Shown in pieces: positions 44,903 through 53,682 of a DNA stretch of 64,000 nt. The translations under genes were made by a program, and so were the position numbers. Source of the stretch: Shewanella canadensis. GTDB lineage: Bacteria > Pseudomonadota > Gammaproteobacteria > Enterobacterales > Shewanellaceae. Positions within the stretch are counted from its first letter, which is position 1; every line of letters starts with the position of its first letter. The stretch covers positions 310,001 to 374,000 of the forward strand of contig NZ_RXNU01000005.1 in assembly GCF_003966225.1 (NCBI RefSeq), given 5' to 3'. The notes beneath the pieces are model-generated. The model saw only the letters and a list, made by a program, of their open reading frames with translations. It was not told where the DNA came from and did no database searches.

Positions 44903-47356
44903 TTATCCCGTTTGGCTCTCCTCTTCGGAGGTTTCCTTAAGCAGTAATCGGGTAATATCATCGGCCGTTTGTGGTCGACTAAACATATAACCTTGAAGTA
45001 GATCGCAGCCTTCCTTGACCAAAAAGGCAAGATGTCCTCGCTCTTCTACCCCTTCGGCTACGACTTTAAAGCCAAGCGCATGCGCCATAACGATAACGGC
45101 GGATAAGATCACATTGTTGTTTTTATCGTTAATATCACGAATAAAACTCTGATCAATTTTCAAAATGTCGATGGGCAGGTTTCTCAAATAGCTCAAGGAG
45201 GAGTAGCCGGTTCCGAAATCATCCAGGGCAACCCTGATCCCTCTACTGCGAAGCCATTCTAATGTCACAAAGATCTCTTGCTCACCATTGATAATGGTTG
45301 TCTCTGTTAGCTCGATATAGAGAGTACCCGGAATTATCCCGCTATTTTTTATAGTTTGGTACAACTCTTGGGCAAACTTGGGGTTGTTCAGCTGTATCGC
45401 CGAGACATTGATAGCGAGTTGGATATCGACGATTCCACTATCCTGCCAAATTTTTAGTTGACGACATGCCTCACGAATGACCCAGTCACCTATTACCGTG
45501 ATTAAGCCATTTTTTTCGGCTAAGGGAATAAACTTGTCAGGAGGAATGAAACCAAACTCAACGTCATACCAACGAATAAGGGCTTCCAGTGAGACAATAC
45601 GGTGAGTATTGCTATCTACGATGGGTTGGTAGTACAGCTCAAATAGCTCATGTTCTACCGCTTCATGCATTTTTTGCTCTATGACAGAAAACTCATCATT
45701 TTGACGGCTCAAGTTATCAGAAAAATGCTGGTAGCCTCCTTTCCCCTTCTTTTTTGCATGATACATGGCGATATCTGCATTTTTTATTAACGCTTGAGTC
45801 GTCACTCCATTTTGTGGATAGCAGGCAATACCGATACTGGCGCTAATATAGTAATTCTTTCCGCCAAGTAAAATTGGTTGAGATATGATCTCCAGGATCC
45901 GCTTCGCGACTTTTTCAGCAGTTTCAATGGAAGGCAGTTCACCAAGGAAGACGGTAAACTCATCCCCACCGAGTCTGGCTACCATATCGCTATCGCTAAA
46001 GTGCTCACAGAAATCTTTACTACGCAGATTGTGTTGTAAACGGTCACCAATTTCATGCAGAAGTTGATCACCCGACTGGTGCCCTAGGCTGTCATTAATA
46101 TGTTTAAAGTTATCTAAGTCGATAAACATGACAGCAAGTTGTCCCCGATCGCACTTGGCCGATTCCAAAGATAGGTTCAGATGTTTGGTAAACATAAACC
46201 GATTGGGTAATCCGGTAAGAGGATCGTTAAAAGCCAATTCACGGATTTTCTCATTTGATTTAAAAAGCTTAAGGCTCATCCGGTTAAACTCTTTCCCTAA
46301 CTCATTAAGCTCATCATCACCCGATGTTTTCACCTGAATCAATTCGACATTATTACCCAAACGCAGAAATGCGTGATGCAATTTATTGAGTGGACGTACG
46401 ATTTGGAAATGGCTCAGGAAGATCAACAGAGGAACGGAAAATGCGACCGTGGAAAGCGTCATAATGGTCACTAACCAGCTCATATCTCTGCTGTATTGCA
46501 GCAAAATGTTCTCGGGGAGTAAGGCATGTAACCATAAACCCTGTTTCAGGGAGATGCTGGTGTGGTAATAGCTTTCGCCATCGAGTTCATGAACGCTAAA
46601 ACTAGACGGCCTCTCTGAGTCTTGTTTTAAAGCCTGGTAAACCGAGGTGATATCTGTCGCCGTTTTAGCAGAATAGGGTAAAACCGCGGCCCCCGATTGA
46701 TCAGTAATGATAAAACGTCCTCCACTCCAGGGAGAGTCAAGAAGCACTTTGTTTATGGCATCCAGGCTAACCGTGATGACAAAATAGCCTCGCATTTTAG
46801 GCGCGGCATTAAATGACTCTACGGCCTTATTGATGATATCTACACGCTTTGACACATATAGGCTAAATTTGTCATTGTCCGGGTTAGTCAGAAACTGTGT
46901 TTTCTCATTATGTTCATCATGCCCCATTGAAATAAAGAGTTCACTCGCCTCCTCTTCCTCTTTAAGGTTCGCGATAAAATAGGAAGTTAAACGGAGATCC
47001 TCATAACCATCGGGGAGTATTACCCGCATTTCGTAGTATTGAGGAAATACCTTCATGATGCTTTTCAATTTCCGCAGCAAGGGGCGCTGCATCAGCGTAT
47101 ATCGCTCATCCTCATTTTCGGTCAACATGTAGTTATGTAACAAGGAATCATCTGCAATCAACTCTACATTAGCTTGCGCCGTGCTCACTAGACGGTCCGT
47201 TTGAGCAACGACTTGTTCAAGGTACTTAGTCACCTGAGTCACACTGCTTTTCTCTGCTGCACTCTTGAGTTCAACAAAAGCCATGGCCCCCAGCAATATG
47301 AGCGGGATGCAAACCAGCGATGTCAATAATAGAGGTAGTTTCGTCTTAAGTTTCAT
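44903..47356 (-). CDS. mbaA: MbaA-like membrane GGDEF-EAL receptor
   Basis: The 817-residue protein has an N-terminal TM helix, a periplasmic sensor of about 240 residues, a second TM, a HAMP-like linker, GGDEF (LGGDEFTVFLGELP) and EAL (LEALIRWYD, DDFGTGYSSLSYL, AEGVEERGH). EAL catalytic residues are intact. The I-site Arg is replaced by Ser (SDSD before MVARLGGDEF). It starts 6 bp after the PotD-like gene. In Vibrio cholerae, MbaA pairs with the periplasmic NspS to control biofilm from norspermidine and spermidine. The gene name is a homology inference; ligand is unknown here. Confidence 0.87.
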   Translation of the reverse strand: MKLKTKLPLLLTSLVCIPLILLGAMAFVELKSAAEKSSVTQVTKYLEQVVAQTDRLVSTAQANVELIADDSLLHNYMLTENEDERYTLMQRPLLRKLKSIMKVFPQYYEMRVILPDGYEDLRLTSYFIANLKEEEEASELFISMGHDEHNEKTQFLTNPDNDKFSLYVSKRVDIINKAVESFNAAPKMRGYFVITVSLDAINKVLLDSPWSGGRFIITDQSGAAVLPYSAKTATDITSVYQALKQDSERPSSFSVHELDGESYYHTSISLKQGLWLHALLPENILLQYSRDMSWLVTIMTLSTVAFSVPLLIFLSHFQIVRPLNKLHHAFLRLGNNVELIQVKTSGDDELNELGKEFNRMSLKLFKSNEKIRELAFNDPLTGLPNRFMFTKHLNLSLESAKCDRGQLAVMFIDLDNFKHINDSLGHQSGDQLLHEIGDRLQHNLRSKDFCEHFSDSDMVARLGGDEFTVFLGELPSIETAEKVAKRILEIISQPILLGGKNYYISASIGIACYPQNGVTTQALIKNADIAMYHAKKKGKGGYQHFSDNLSRQNDEFSVIEQKMHEAVEHELFELYYQPIVDSNTHRIVSLEALIRWYDVEFGFIPPDKFIPLAEKNGLITVIGDWVIREACRQLKIWQDSGIVDIQLAINVSAIQLNNPKFAQELYQTIKNSGIIPGTLYIELTETTIINGEQEIFVTLEWLRSRGIRVALDDFGTGYSSLSYLRNLPIDILKIDQSFIRDINDKNNNVILSAVIVMAHALGFKVVAEGVEERGHLAFLVKEGCDLLQGYMFSRPQTADDITRLLLKETSEEESQTG

Positions 47357-47362
47357 AGGCGC

Positions 47363-48439
47363 CTAAGGCAAAATGTTGATACTGATAATATTACGTTTAC
47401 GCTGGATCTTGGCTGAAAGAGGCTTATAGAACTCGGAGTTTTTAAGGTGTTCGGCATCGGGATAGATCACCTTATCGTTCAAAAACTCATCGGGTAATAG
47501 TTTTTCAGCCGCAAGATTCGGCGTTGCATAATAGACAAATTGAGCGAGTTGAGCCGCATGCTCGGCTTGATTAATAAAGTTAAGAAAAGAATAGGCGAGA
47601 TCCGGTTCTTTCGCCTTTGCTCCTATGGTGAGGTAATCAACCCAAATTGCCCCGCCTTCTTCAGGCAGCACAAAGGTCAGGTTTTCGCTGTGCTCCTTTA
47701 CCATCATGGCATCACCGTTGTAGATCATGGATGCTAATATCTCCCCGGTCACTATGGGGGAGTGTTCATCGAGCGTCATATAGATATAGGAGTTAACCAT
47801 AGCCTTTTGTGATTGCAGCACTTTTTCAACTTCATTGAGCTGCATACTCACTTCGGTATTAGCCGAGTAACCTAAGGATTTAAGCCCCATACCGATCAGA
47901 TCGCGGGGCTCGTCAATCATGCCAACCTTACCTTTTAACTCAGGAGCAGGGCTGTATAGCTGTTTCCAATGAGTGATAGGCTCTTTGATGACATCATGGC
48001 GATAGACGATACCTACGGTTCCCCAAAAATATGGAATGGCATATTCCACCGCTCCGGGAAATGCGCTTCTCCATTTAGGGCTCAATTGTTCAAGAAAGAG
48101 GAGTTTGTTGTTGTCGAGTTTGGCAATCCAACCACGATTTATATAATTTTGCAGATCTACACCCGAAGAGAGGATGAGGTCGTAACCATCGGCGTTATTT
48201 TGTAGTAGAAGATCGGAGCGTTGCTCATCGGAGCCATAAAATACTTCGGAGACTTTGACCCGATACTTTTGCTCGAAACGCTGAACGAGCTCCGGATCCA
48301 GGTATTCGCTCCAATTAAGGATCGTCAGCGTTCTCTCAGCGCCATAGGAGATCTGAGTAAACAAAGAGAGAAGAATAACTGCTACACACGGAGTAAGATT
48401 AAATCTCAAAAGTATGCTCATCCTTGGTATTAAATCCAT
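47363..48439 (-). CDS. nspS: NspS-like periplasmic polyamine-binding protein
   Basis: The 358-residue PotD/PotF-type solute-binding protein has a signal peptide (LTPCVAVILLSLFTQISYG) and the family features LTILNWSEYLDPELVQRFEQK, PYFWGTVGIVYR and an early acidic binding residue pattern. No transporter permease or ATPase is encoded nearby. Instead, the next gene encodes a GGDEF-EAL receptor, so it is more likely a sensor than a transport component, as for NspS. Twelve-base tandem repeats lie 69-145 bp upstream of its start. Confidence 0.83.
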   Translation of the reverse strand: MDLIPRMSILLRFNLTPCVAVILLSLFTQISYGAERTLTILNWSEYLDPELVQRFEQKYRVKVSEVFYGSDEQRSDLLLQNNADGYDLILSSGVDLQNYINRGWIAKLDNNKLLFLEQLSPKWRSAFPGAVEYAIPYFWGTVGIVYRHDVIKEPITHWKQLYSPAPELKGKVGMIDEPRDLIGMGLKSLGYSANTEVSMQLNEVEKVLQSQKAMVNSYIYMTLDEHSPIVTGEILASMIYNGDAMMVKEHSENLTFVLPEEGGAIWVDYLTIGAKAKEPDLAYSFLNFINQAEHAAQLAQFVYYATPNLAAEKLLPDEFLNDKVIYPDAEHLKNSEFYKPLSAKIQRKRNIISINILP

Positions 48440-48507
48440 TTACCATACTCATTATAGACACTCTTATCGTGTAATCCATAAGTTGATAGTCTATAACATA
48501 TTGAATA

Positions 48508-48584
48508 ACATAGTTCTTTACATAGTTCTTTACATAGTTCTTTACATAGTTCTTTACATAGTTCTTTACATAGTTCTTTACATA
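48508..48584. repeat. 12-bp tandem repeat upstream of the nspS-like gene
   Basis: The unit ACATAGTTCTTT occurs six times in perfect tandem (48508-48579) and then a partial ACATA. It lies in the presumed leader or promoter region of the NspS/MbaA pair. The number could vary by slippage. Confidence 0.97.
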
Positions 48585-48624
48585 TAAAATTTAGCGCAGT
48601 CATCGGTTTGAGCATCAGGGACAT

Positions 48625-48964
48625 AGAATAAACAGATTAGCCTTCAATTTACCTGACAGGTTTAAGAGTTCATAACTAATTCAAGGGCTAATAATTCAAG
48701 AGCTAAGCCCATGTCTACACGAAGCAAAACCTAAGGTCTTTAACGACAAAAATCTCCCTTCTTTAACTACTCAAGTTACTAGAATACAACCAAAAGGTAC
48801 ACAAGTAATCACTGACTACTCACAAGAATTAGGTTCAAGTCTCAAATTCAAAACTAAACAAACTCGCCTCTCGTTTTGGAATGAAGTCCAATGCACTACA
48901 GACATATCAAAAGGCTTTATTTATCAATAAAGGGCCTGATGTTTTTGGATCTGAACAAGCAAGG
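48625..48964. other. Intergenic region and probable terminator of the VOC gene
   Basis: About 340 bp, AT-rich with no supported ORF. On the minus strand, 48907-48937 forms a hairpin (CTTTATT/AATAAAG with GGC/GCC outside) followed by TTTTGAT, a plausible terminator for the VOC gene. Confidence 0.5.
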
Positions 48965-49387
48965 TTATGACATTCTCATGACCATGGGATGATTGTCATT
49001 CATCTGCACTAAGTCCCAAAGGTTTCCATATAGATCTTCAAACACGGCAACGGTGCCATAGTCCTCCTCTTTGGGCGGTCTGATAAAACAGATACCTTCG
49101 GCACACATTCGATGATAATCCCGCCAAAAATCATCTGTATTAAGAAAAAGGAACACTCTGCCACCTGTTTGGTTACCGATAAATCCTTCCTGTTCCGCTT
49201 TAGAGGCACGCGCTAACAGCAAGGTTACACCTTTAGAGCCGGGTGGAGAGACGACAACCCAACGTTTATCTTGCTCTGCCTGATAGGTATCTTCGACTAA
49301 CTCAAATTTCAGCTTGTTAACATAAAAATCGATGGCTTCATCATAGTCTTTGACCACCAATGCGATATGAATAATTGATTGTTTCAT
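48965..49387 (-). CDS. VOC (glyoxalase/bleomycin resistance) superfamily protein
   Basis: The 140-residue protein has two beta-alpha-beta-beta-beta modules: IHIALVVKDYDEAIDFYVNKL and a C-terminal FEDLYGNLWDLVQM, with metal-ligand candidates His and Glu (IHIALV, VFEDLYGN). The specific substrate cannot be told. It is monocistronic. Confidence 0.88.
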   Translation of the reverse strand: MKQSIIHIALVVKDYDEAIDFYVNKLKFELVEDTYQAEQDKRWVVVSPPGSKGVTLLLARASKAEQEGFIGNQTGGRVFLFLNTDDFWRDYHRMCAEGICFIRPPKEEDYGTVAVFEDLYGNLWDLVQMNDNHPMVMRMS

Positions 49388-49520
49388 CTGTTACCCTGTT
49401 AAATTCTTCCGAGATGATAATAACTTTACTTGCCGGATTTTAAAAAGGTTTGTTAAACCGCTTCCCTATATCCATAATGATTAGCCATTAAACCTATGAC
49501 GAAATGAATCACACACTATG

Positions 49521-49593
49521 CCAGTGATATCTTGTACCAGTGATATCTTAGTGCCAGTTAAACATTAGTGTGAGTTAGTTTTGGTGTGAGTTA
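49521..49593. repeat. Short repeats with 16-bp period upstream of the EamA gene
   Basis: CCAGTGATATCTT occurs at 49521-49533 and 49537-49549; GTGTGAGTTA occurs at 49568-49577 and 49584-49593. Both pairs are 16 bp apart. They lie in the upstream region of the transporter. Confidence 0.7.
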
Positions 49594-49626
49594 ATCTTAG
49601 AGTCTGTGATCTATTAGGACGGTGCG

Positions 49627-50523
49627 ATGCAATCTCAAGCGCTATACATCTTATTGGCTCTGTTGTCGGCAATCATAATGGGCACCATAGGGGTATTCGC
49701 TAAATATGCAGCTCTGCCCGCCGAACAGATCACTTTTTTCAGGCTCTTGTTGGGTTCACTGTTTTTAATCAGTTTTATGTTTATCTCAGGTAAGAAAGGG
49801 GACATTTTCCACAAACCGAGTAAACGTCACCTGTTTAATGGTCTTATGCTGGCAGGATTTATGTCTTTTTATGTGAAGGCCATCGAGTACACCAGCATGG
49901 CAAATGTCATTATGGTGATCTATTTAGCGCCACTACTCACCGCCATAGTGGCGCACTTTGTATTTCGCGAGAGACTCAAACTGGTTAATATTATCGCCAT
50001 CGCCGTCGCCCTGACAGGGTTTAGCCTGATGAGTACCGCCCCTAGCGCCTCTGAGATACCAGATGCAGGCCAATCAAAAGGGCTACTCTTCTCTGTTGTG
50101 GCCATGCTTTCCTATAGCGGCTTTATGCTGATAAACCGAAAACCCAGCCAAGCTTCACCCTATCAAAGTACGTTAGTACAATTATCGGTCGGTGCCTTGT
50201 GCCTGTTGCCTCTGGTAATAATGGAACCCGTACCGATCGATGCGGAGCAGCTGGCTTGGTTACTGGCTATCGGTTTGATCCCGGGATTCTTAGCGATTCT
50301 ATTCGCGGTGAAGGCCCTTCAACATCTTCCCGCTGTTACCTTTGGCACCTTGGCTTATCTTGAGCCTGTCGCAGTTGTCTTTTTAGCCTGGTGGCTGTTT
50401 GCAGAGAGCTTAACGCCGATACAACTCTTTGGGTGTAGCTTAATTATTCTTGCAGGGATTGCACAAGGCGGGCTGAGCCAAAGCCCTCGACTACGAAGCA
50501 AGAGTACGCCCTCCCGATATTAA
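49627..50523 (+). CDS. EamA/DMT-superfamily transporter
   Basis: The 298-residue protein has ten TM helices in two EamA repeats (for example AIIMGTIGVFAKYAALPAEQI and GFLAILFAVKALQHLPAVTF, LEPVAVVFLAWWLFAES). It would be a drug/metabolite exporter or importer; the substrate is not predictable. The region upstream has short repeats. GGACGGT precedes the ATG. Confidence 0.88.
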   Translation: MQSQALYILLALLSAIIMGTIGVFAKYAALPAEQITFFRLLLGSLFLISFMFISGKKGDIFHKPSKRHLFNGLMLAGFMSFYVKAIEYTSMANVIMVIYLAPLLTAIVAHFVFRERLKLVNIIAIAVALTGFSLMSTAPSASEIPDAGQSKGLLFSVVAMLSYSGFMLINRKPSQASPYQSTLVQLSVGALCLLPLVIMEPVPIDAEQLAWLLAIGLIPGFLAILFAVKALQHLPAVTFGTLAYLEPVAVVFLAWWLFAESLTPIQLFGCSLIILAGIAQGGLSQSPRLRSKSTPSRY

Positions 50524-50569
50524 TCAAGTAAACACCTGCCCATGCTCAAAATAGAAGTACACCAGACAC

Positions 50570-51028
50570 TTAAGTCTTATGCGGCTTTTTCTTTACATAG
50601 AGGGTTTTATTCACTTTAGCGACGACCTCATCATCTTCGTCAACTATTGCCAATGAAAACATAGGAAAATACTTTTCGCCATTATCCGTGTTTAGTTTAA
50701 TTTGCTCCAATTGGTCATCTGAAATTGTTATCACACATCGAACCGTTTTTCTGGTCGCCTTTAAAAACTCGATATTTGCTGCACTGTCCCATACCCAGTA
50801 TCCATCACCGAGCAACTGCATCAATAGTAACATCAGATGTGGATCGATCATGGAGTAGAGACTACCGCCAAAGTGGGTATTAACCGCATTACGATTAAAC
50901 CAACGCACAGACATGGAAACATGCAGCTCACGCCAATCCTGGCTCAAATAGGCAATTTTAATGCCCGCTCCGAGGTAAGGCGGGTAAAGATTAAGTAATC
51001 GTTTAAATAAGTTTGGGCTTAATTTCAT
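50570..51028 (-). CDS. DUF4442 hotdog-fold protein
   Basis: This protein of about 152 residues (start at 51028, a longer frame has no good signals) matches the DUF4442/PaaI-like hotdog family: NLYPPYLGAGIKI, RWFNRNAVNTHFGGSLYSMIDPHLMLLLMQLLG. Such proteins are putative acyl-CoA thioesterases but the substrate is unknown. Positioned head-to-head with the PLA2-like gene. Confidence 0.83.
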   Translation of the reverse strand: MKLSPNLFKRLLNLYPPYLGAGIKIAYLSQDWRELHVSMSVRWFNRNAVNTHFGGSLYSMIDPHLMLLLMQLLGDGYWVWDSAANIEFLKATRKTVRCVITISDDQLEQIKLNTDNGEKYFPMFSLAIVDEDDEVVAKVNKTLYVKKKPHKT

Positions 51029-51065
51029 TTTACTTCCTCTTAAGCTTAACATTCCAGACCGGGGA

Positions 51066-51083
51066 TAATACCAATCGGTATAA
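51066..51083. repeat. 18-bp near-palindrome, copy A
   Basis: TAATACCAATCGGTATAA; its reverse complement recurs exactly at 53235-53252. The core TACCAATCGGTA is almost self-complementary. Confidence 0.7.
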
Positions 51084-51211
51084 AGCCCTGATGACGCTAT
51101 CTCTGCCTTGAAAATGGCAATAAACAGTTCTTGTATTGGGCCTATAAGGCTTGCTAGTGTACAACACAATAATCTATTTCCATTTTGTTACTATTTCTGA
51201 CGAAAATATCA

Positions 51212-51706
51212 ATGAAATACAAAGTACTAAAAACATTTCACTCTGGATGCAGAAGTCTGACTAAGCTGACTCTACTGTTATTTATGAGTCTTAGCATGAC
51301 GCTACCTAGTCTTGCCGATGAACTTAAGCCTTTTACCAGTGATGGTTGCAGCCTATTCCCGGATGGGAGCTTTACTCAAAACACCTTATGGCTAAGCTGC
51401 TGTACGGCCCATGATCGGGCCTATTGGCAAGGAGGCACCTATGAAACACGTCTCAAGGCGGATCTGGAGTTAAAACTTTGTGTTACCCGCCTCGGTGAAC
51501 CAGCATTAGGCAAACTGATGCTGGCGGGAGTGCGTATCGGAGGTTCTCCCTACCTGCCCTCCGGTTTTCGCTGGGGTTATGGCTGGAGCTATCCACGAAC
51601 TTATGCCCCGCTCACTCAATCAGAGCTAACCAGGGTGCAAAACCAATTGCTACATCAAGGGTTGACGGTACCAACATTAATCGGCAAGCCTGATCTTAAT
51701 CAATGA
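51212..51706 (+). CDS. Secreted phospholipase A2-like protein
   Basis: The 164-residue protein has a signal peptide (LTLLLFMSLSMTLPSLADE) and a cysteine-rich core: SDGCSLFPDGSF, then SCCTAHDRAYWQGG, and a later Cys in LELKLCV. CCxxHDxxY is the PLA2-type catalytic helix, with the His-Asp pair. The usual Ca2+-loop (YxGxG) is not obvious, so activity is uncertain. The ATG at 51212 is preferred to a TTG at 51185. Confidence 0.75.
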   Translation: MKYKVLKTFHSGCRSLTKLTLLLFMSLSMTLPSLADELKPFTSDGCSLFPDGSFTQNTLWLSCCTAHDRAYWQGGTYETRLKADLELKLCVTRLGEPALGKLMLAGVRIGGSPYLPSGFRWGYGWSYPRTYAPLTQSELTRVQNQLLHQGLTVPTLIGKPDLNQ

Positions 51707-51856
51707 CTCTCTTTTCACTTCTCCGTATGGTATATCTCAAATTGAGCAATTCAGTATATTTAAAAGTGCTAAATGCTCGATAAACAAATTATTTTCCCAG
51801 CACTATCAATATCTAAAGAAGAACTTAAACAATAACTTAATCAACGGATATCCTTA

Positions 51857-53143
51857 ATGGCTCCAATCATTTGTAAGAGTGCACTCGAAGCAGTTTCCCT
51901 CATCCAAGATGGCGAGACCCTCTGGACCCACTCTATGGGAGCGACTCCCAGATTACTGCTCAACGCCTTGGCTCAGCATGCTCTAACCAAGAAAGATCTC
52001 ACCCTGTTACAACTTCATACCGAATGCGCCGAATCCCTTAGCGATGAAAAACTCAAAGGACACCTGCGCCACCGCTGTTTCTTTGGTGGATTACCGACGC
52101 GTCTATTGCTACAGCAAGGTGATGCCGACTATGTCCCCATCTTTCTCTCGGAAGTTCCTAAACTGTTTCGCTCGGGCGAACAGAAAATAGACACCGCCAT
52201 CGTTCAGGTTTCGCCACCCGACAAGCACGGCATGTGCTCCTTAGGTATTTCGGTGGAAGCGACACTGGCCGCCTGTCAGATGGCCGGAAAGATCATTGCA
52301 CATATCAACCCGCAGATGCCGCGTACCCATGGTGATGGTTTTATCCATTACGACAAGTTTGCCGCGGTCTACGAGGCCAGTGCTCCTCTTCCCCAGCACC
52401 CACTCGCTGCCAGCGATGAAACCAGCCTGGCGATTGGTAACAACGTAGCCGAACTGGTCAGAAATGGCGATTGTCTTCAGATGGGGATTGGCGCAATTCC
52501 GGATGCGGTACTCAGCTGCCTTGGTGGACATAAAGACCTCGGGGTCCACACTGAGCTCTTTTCCGATGGAGTGCTAAAACTGGTCGAGAGCGGCGTGATC
52601 AACAATAGTAAGAAAAAGGTTCATCCCGGTAAACTTGTTACTGGCTTTGCCCTTGGTAGCCAGCGACTCTACGACTATGTTGATGATAACCCTTCGGTCA
52701 TTTTCATGGATATTGAGCAGGTAAATGACACCTCCATTATCAGAAAAAATCCGAATGTGATGGCAATTAACTCCGCGCTTCAGGTCGATATTTCAGGTCA
52801 GATCTGTGCAGATTCTTTAGGGACTCGCATCTATTCTGGTGTGGGCGGTCAGATGGACTTTATTCGGGGAGCGGGTTTATCGGAAGGGGGACGTTCGGTT
52901 ATCGCGCTTCCGAGTACCGCCGCGGGTGGCAAGGTCTCGAGAATAGCGACAGTCCTCTCCCCGGGCGCCGGCGTTGTGACAACCCGAGCTCATGTTCACT
53001 ATATTGTCACCGAGTACGGTATCGCCAATCTTCGTGGGCGCTCGCTACGAGAGCGAGCCAGAATGCTGATCGACATAGCCCACCCGGATTTCAGAGAACA
53101 GCTTTGTAAAGAAACCTTCGAAATGTGGGGGCTGAGTGTTTAA
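51857..53143 (+). CDS. Acetyl-CoA hydrolase/4-hydroxybutyrate CoA-transferase family
   Basis: The 428-residue protein has both halves of the family: GIGAIPDAVLSCLGGHKDLGVHTELFSDG with the catalytic Glu, and GQMDFIRGAGLSEGGRSVIALPS plus EYGIANLRGRSLRERARMLIDIAHPDF. It transfers CoA between acids, perhaps acetate with 4-hydroxybutyrate or propionate/succinate. It stands alone; the 4-hydroxybutyrate link to nearby putrescine genes is possible but not shown. Confidence 0.87.
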   Translation: MAPIICKSALEAVSLIQDGETLWTHSMGATPRLLLNALAQHALTKKDLTLLQLHTECAESLSDEKLKGHLRHRCFFGGLPTRLLLQQGDADYVPIFLSEVPKLFRSGEQKIDTAIVQVSPPDKHGMCSLGISVEATLAACQMAGKIIAHINPQMPRTHGDGFIHYDKFAAVYEASAPLPQHPLAASDETSLAIGNNVAELVRNGDCLQMGIGAIPDAVLSCLGGHKDLGVHTELFSDGVLKLVESGVINNSKKKVHPGKLVTGFALGSQRLYDYVDDNPSVIFMDIEQVNDTSIIRKNPNVMAINSALQVDISGQICADSLGTRIYSGVGGQMDFIRGAGLSEGGRSVIALPSTAAGGKVSRIATVLSPGAGVVTTRAHVHYIVTEYGIANLRGRSLRERARMLIDIAHPDFREQLCKETFEMWGLSV

Positions 53144-53178
53144 TTGCTTATTGCTATTACGAGGTAATTTGTAATGTA

Positions 53179-53203
53179 AGCCAGTTGTGTTCGACAACTG
53201 GCT
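53179..53203. terminator. Strong hairpin after the CoA-transferase gene
   Basis: The perfect 10-bp stem AGCCAGTTGT / ACAACTGGCT (53179-53188 and 53194-53203, loop GTTCG) lies between convergent genes. No long T-tract follows on either strand, so termination is possible rather than proved. Confidence 0.5.
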
Positions 53204-53234
53204 GATTAAAGGCGATTAATTGTACTTAATGTTA

Positions 53235-53252
53235 TTATACCGATTGGTATTA
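53235..53252. repeat. 18-bp near-palindrome, copy B
   Basis: Exact reverse complement of 51066-51083 and overlapping the stop codon of the TRL-like lipoprotein gene. Confidence 0.7.
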
Positions 53253-53615
53253 AGGCTCGACGCCGTAGGCAGTGGCACTGACTAAGATACATTGCACCGA
53301 ATAACCAAACTCCAGCCAAAGCTTATCATCTATGGAGACGTCGGTTAAAAATAGTGTCCCCTCCCTTTGCCCCTTTGCATCGGCTATCGCTGCGTTCGTT
53401 GATGTAGAGTCACCTTGTGGGATGAAGTAAAGCGCTGCCGTTTGACAACTTTTACCTTCTACAGGCCCAAGATTTGTCAGACCCTGCTCCTCTATTTCAT
53501 TGCTTCCCACAAATGTTTGCGTCACGAATGAACCATGGTTAGCTAAGTTGCACCCGGTTAACAATAACAGTGACACTAATAGTGCTGAACTTAGTGCTAA
53601 ATGACGTAGATTCAA
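53250..53615 (-). CDS. TRL-like family lipoprotein
   Basis: This 121-residue protein has a lipobox (LLLLTGC) and a mature domain with GPVEGKSCQTAALYFIPQGD and FLTDVSIDDKLWLEFGYSVQCI, resembling the TRL (tRNA-associated locus) lipoproteins. TTG at 53615 is the likely start because GGAGG lies 6 nt upstream; the longer frame from 53675 would put an unlikely leader before the signal peptide. No tRNA gene is nearby. Confidence 0.7.
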   Translation of the reverse strand: MNLRHLALSSALLVSLLLLTGCNLANHGSFVTQTFVGSNEIEEQGLTNLGPVEGKSCQTAALYFIPQGDSTSTNAAIADAKGQREGTLFLTDVSIDDKLWLEFGYSVQCILVSATAYGVEP

Positions 53616-53682
53616 AGAGTAGCCTCCGACATATTGTTGCCTAAAATCTAATAGTACTGCTGATAAACCTAACAAAAAACCG

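Noticed and set aside
48508..48584. CRISPR array
   Set aside because: Units are contiguous with no spacers and far too short.
48430..48624. A 64-codon minus-strand frame encoding repeated CKEL units
   Set aside because: It is simply the translation of the 12-bp tandem repeat; no ribosome binding site or family.
53250..53615. tRNA gene expected near a TRL-type lipoprotein
   Set aside because: I searched both sides by eye and saw no cloverleaf or CCA end.
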